64,000 nucleotides of DNA from Pseudomonas sp. LP_7_YM (lineage in GTDB: Bacteria > Pseudomonadota > Gammaproteobacteria > Pseudomonadales > Pseudomonadaceae): positions 1 through 64,000 of the forward strand of contig NZ_SOCT01000001.1 of the NCBI RefSeq assembly GCF_004364435.1, written 5' to 3'. The notes beneath the pieces are model-generated. The model ran no database searches, was not told where the DNA came from, and worked only from the letters and a program-made list of their open reading frames with translations. Position numbers and translations under genes: made by a program. This document shows positions 62,856-64,000 of this stretch, piece after piece. Position 1 is the first letter of the stretch; each line of letters opens with the position of its first letter.

Positions 62856-63299
62856 TCAACCGCGATTGAGCGTATTGCCCAGCGCCTGATTCACTGCCAG
62901 CCAGCCATCCACGGCCTCACGCCCGGCCTCGGCAAACACCCGTTGCAGCAATTTCACCTGCTCGCGCCGCAATGACTCCTCGAACTTCGCACCCTCGACC
63001 GTCAGCTGCAGCAGACGTTTGCGTTTGTCATCCTCGGGCGCAAGGCTCAGGACCAGTTCCATCTCAATCAACTGGCGCAGCGGAGTGTTCAACGCTTGTT
63101 TGCTAACACCGAGCACGCCGAGCAATTGCTTCACACTCAGGCCGGGGTAGCGGGCAATGAAAAACACAATGCGCTGATGCACGCGGCTCAGCCCACGTCG
63201 GTCGAGCATCTCGTCAGCCTTGGCCGTGAAGGCCTGATAGCCGAAGAAAAACGCTTCCATGGCAATTTGCTGAGTCATCGATTTTTTAAGGTCAATCAT
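62856..63299 (-). CDS. MarR-family transcriptional regulator
   Basis: A 147-aa winged-helix protein: GYQAFTAKADEMLDRRGLSR and VHQRIVFFIARYPGLSVKQL lead to the recognition segment GVLGVSKQALNTPLRQLIEM and the wing LAPEDDKRKRLLQLT. Starts at 63299 or 63278 are both possible. It is divergent from an aminotransferase gene 81 bp away and may control it; TTGACGTA occurs twice in that gap. Confidence 0.85.
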   Translation of the reverse strand: MIDLKKSMTQQIAMEAFFFGYQAFTAKADEMLDRRGLSRVHQRIVFFIARYPGLSVKQLLGVLGVSKQALNTPLRQLIEMELVLSLAPEDDKRKRLLQLTVEGAKFEESLRREQVKLLQRVFAEAGREAVDGWLAVNQALGNTLNRG

Positions 63300-63380
63300 G
63301 TTGACGTATCCGGGTGTGACATCGTAATTTCGGTCAAGCAGTTTGACGTAATTCAATTCATGTCCGCCAGTGGTGATCTC

Positions 63381-64000
63381 ATGGCTTTTTCTGAGCGCGT
63401 TACCCGTTTGAAGAGTTCTCTGATTCGCGAAATCCTCGCCGCTGCCCAGCGTCCCGAGATGATGTCCTTCGCCGGCGGCCTTCCTGCCGAGGCGATGTTG
63501 CCGCACAGTCAATGGTCCGGCATGCCGCGCAGCATCGGCCAGTACGGCATGAGCGAGGGCGAGCCGCAACTGCGTGAGGCTCTCGCTGCCCAGGCGCGGG
63601 CGCTGGGAATTGCATGCGACGCCAGCCAGGTGATGATCGTCAGTGGCTCGCAACAGACGCTGGACCTGGCGGCCAAGCTGTACATCGACAAAGGCACTGA
63701 AATCCTGCTGGAAGGCCCGACGTATCTGGCCGCATTGCAGATTTTCCAGTTGTTCGGCGCCGATTGCCTGACCGTGCCGTTACTCGCCGAAGGTCCGGAT
63801 CTGGAAGTGTTGCGTCAGCGTCTGGAACAGCATCGGCCCTCTTTCGCCTATCTGATTCCGACGTTTCAGAACCCGTCGGCTGTGCGTTACAGCGAAACGG
63901 CGCGCGATGCTGTGGCGGCGTTGCTGGATGAGTTCGGTGTGACGCTGATCGAAGACGAGCCCTACCGTGAATTGACCTTTGACGGGGGCAGTGCCCGACC
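63381..64000 (+). CDS. PLP-dependent aminotransferase (2-aminoadipate/LysN-like), 3' end beyond the window
   Basis: The frame is open to the window edge (about 206 residues). It reads MAFSERVTRLKSSLIREILA, SFAGGLPAEAMLP, QYGMSEGEPQLREALAAQAR, VMIVSGSQQTLDLAAKLYID, YLIPTFQNPSAVRYSE and LIEDEPYRELTF. These are the hallmarks of the fold-type I subgroup that includes 2-aminoadipate aminotransferase and the MocR C-domain, but there is no GntR domain in front. An in-frame ATG at 63360 is an alternative start. The PLP lysine lies past the window. Confidence 0.88.
   Translation, partial: MAFSERVTRLKSSLIREILAAAQRPEMMSFAGGLPAEAMLPHSQWSGMPRSIGQYGMSEGEPQLREALAAQARALGIACDASQVMIVSGSQQTLDLAAKLYIDKGTEILLEGPTYLAALQIFQLFGADCLTVPLLAEGPDLEVLRQRLEQHRPSFAYLIPTFQNPSAVRYSETARDAVAALLDEFGVTLIEDEPYRELTFDGGSAR

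Overview
The window reads as chromosome of a Pseudomonas species, probably from the P. fluorescens/P. syringae side of the genus. The grounds are a P. putida-type nicotinate (nic) cluster, a xenA-like xenobiotic reductase, a PE-LIG-POL type LigD next to Ku, a PssA of the phospholipase D type, and Pseudomonas-style REP/REPIN palindromes between genes. All names come from reading translated sequence; no database search was possible.

Layout. 1-6.5 kb is a graveyard of mobile DNA: a group II intron reverse transcriptase fragment joined in frame to an IS66 transposase, an IS21 remnant cut by the IS66 right end, a membrane-protein gene truncated by the IS21 end, a LysR tail, the 3' end of a serine-type tRNA with an integrase tail beside it, a Phd/ParE toxin-antitoxin operon, and head-to-head remnants of an SRAP (YedK) gene and a umuC/rulB gene. 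6.5-11.2 kb holds small stress and housekeeping genes (GNAT, VOC, TspO, a receiver-like protein, XenA with a divergent ArsR regulator). 11.2-16.2 kb is a four-gene siderophore or metal uptake operon (permease, ATPase, TonB-dependent receptor, binding protein). 16.5-21.9 kb carries an SBF transporter, a hemerythrin, a sulfonate-type binding protein with an FMN monooxygenase, and an esterase.

22.0-34.3 kb is the most interesting part. A LysR regulator diverges from ten co-directional genes: two paralogous amino-acid-type binding proteins, an FAD-linked 2-hydroxyacid dehydrogenase, an aminotransferase, two permeases, an ATPase, a cysteine-dioxygenase-like thiol dioxygenase, a glutathione-transferase-like protein, and a 913-residue fusion of four rhodanese domains to a cystathionine beta-lyase-type PLP enzyme. 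Taken together this looks like an import and breakdown pathway for a sulfur-containing amino or hydroxy acid; the substrate is not known to me.

34.4-39.7 kb has an MFS exporter and the Ku/LigD end-joining pair. 40.4-51.9 kb is the nicotinic acid pathway: nicT, nicF, nicD and nicC on the minus strand, nicX, nicR, nicA and nicB on the plus strand, then nicS. nicE (maleate isomerase) and the porin nicP are absent from their expected places. The nicC-nicX divergent region has a matching pair of inverted motifs suited to NicR. 51.9-64 kb has pssA, a second TonB-dependent receptor with a Fur-like box, two oxidoreductases, an LD-carboxypeptidase, a chemoreceptor, benE, a MarR regulator, and the start of an aminotransferase that runs off the window.
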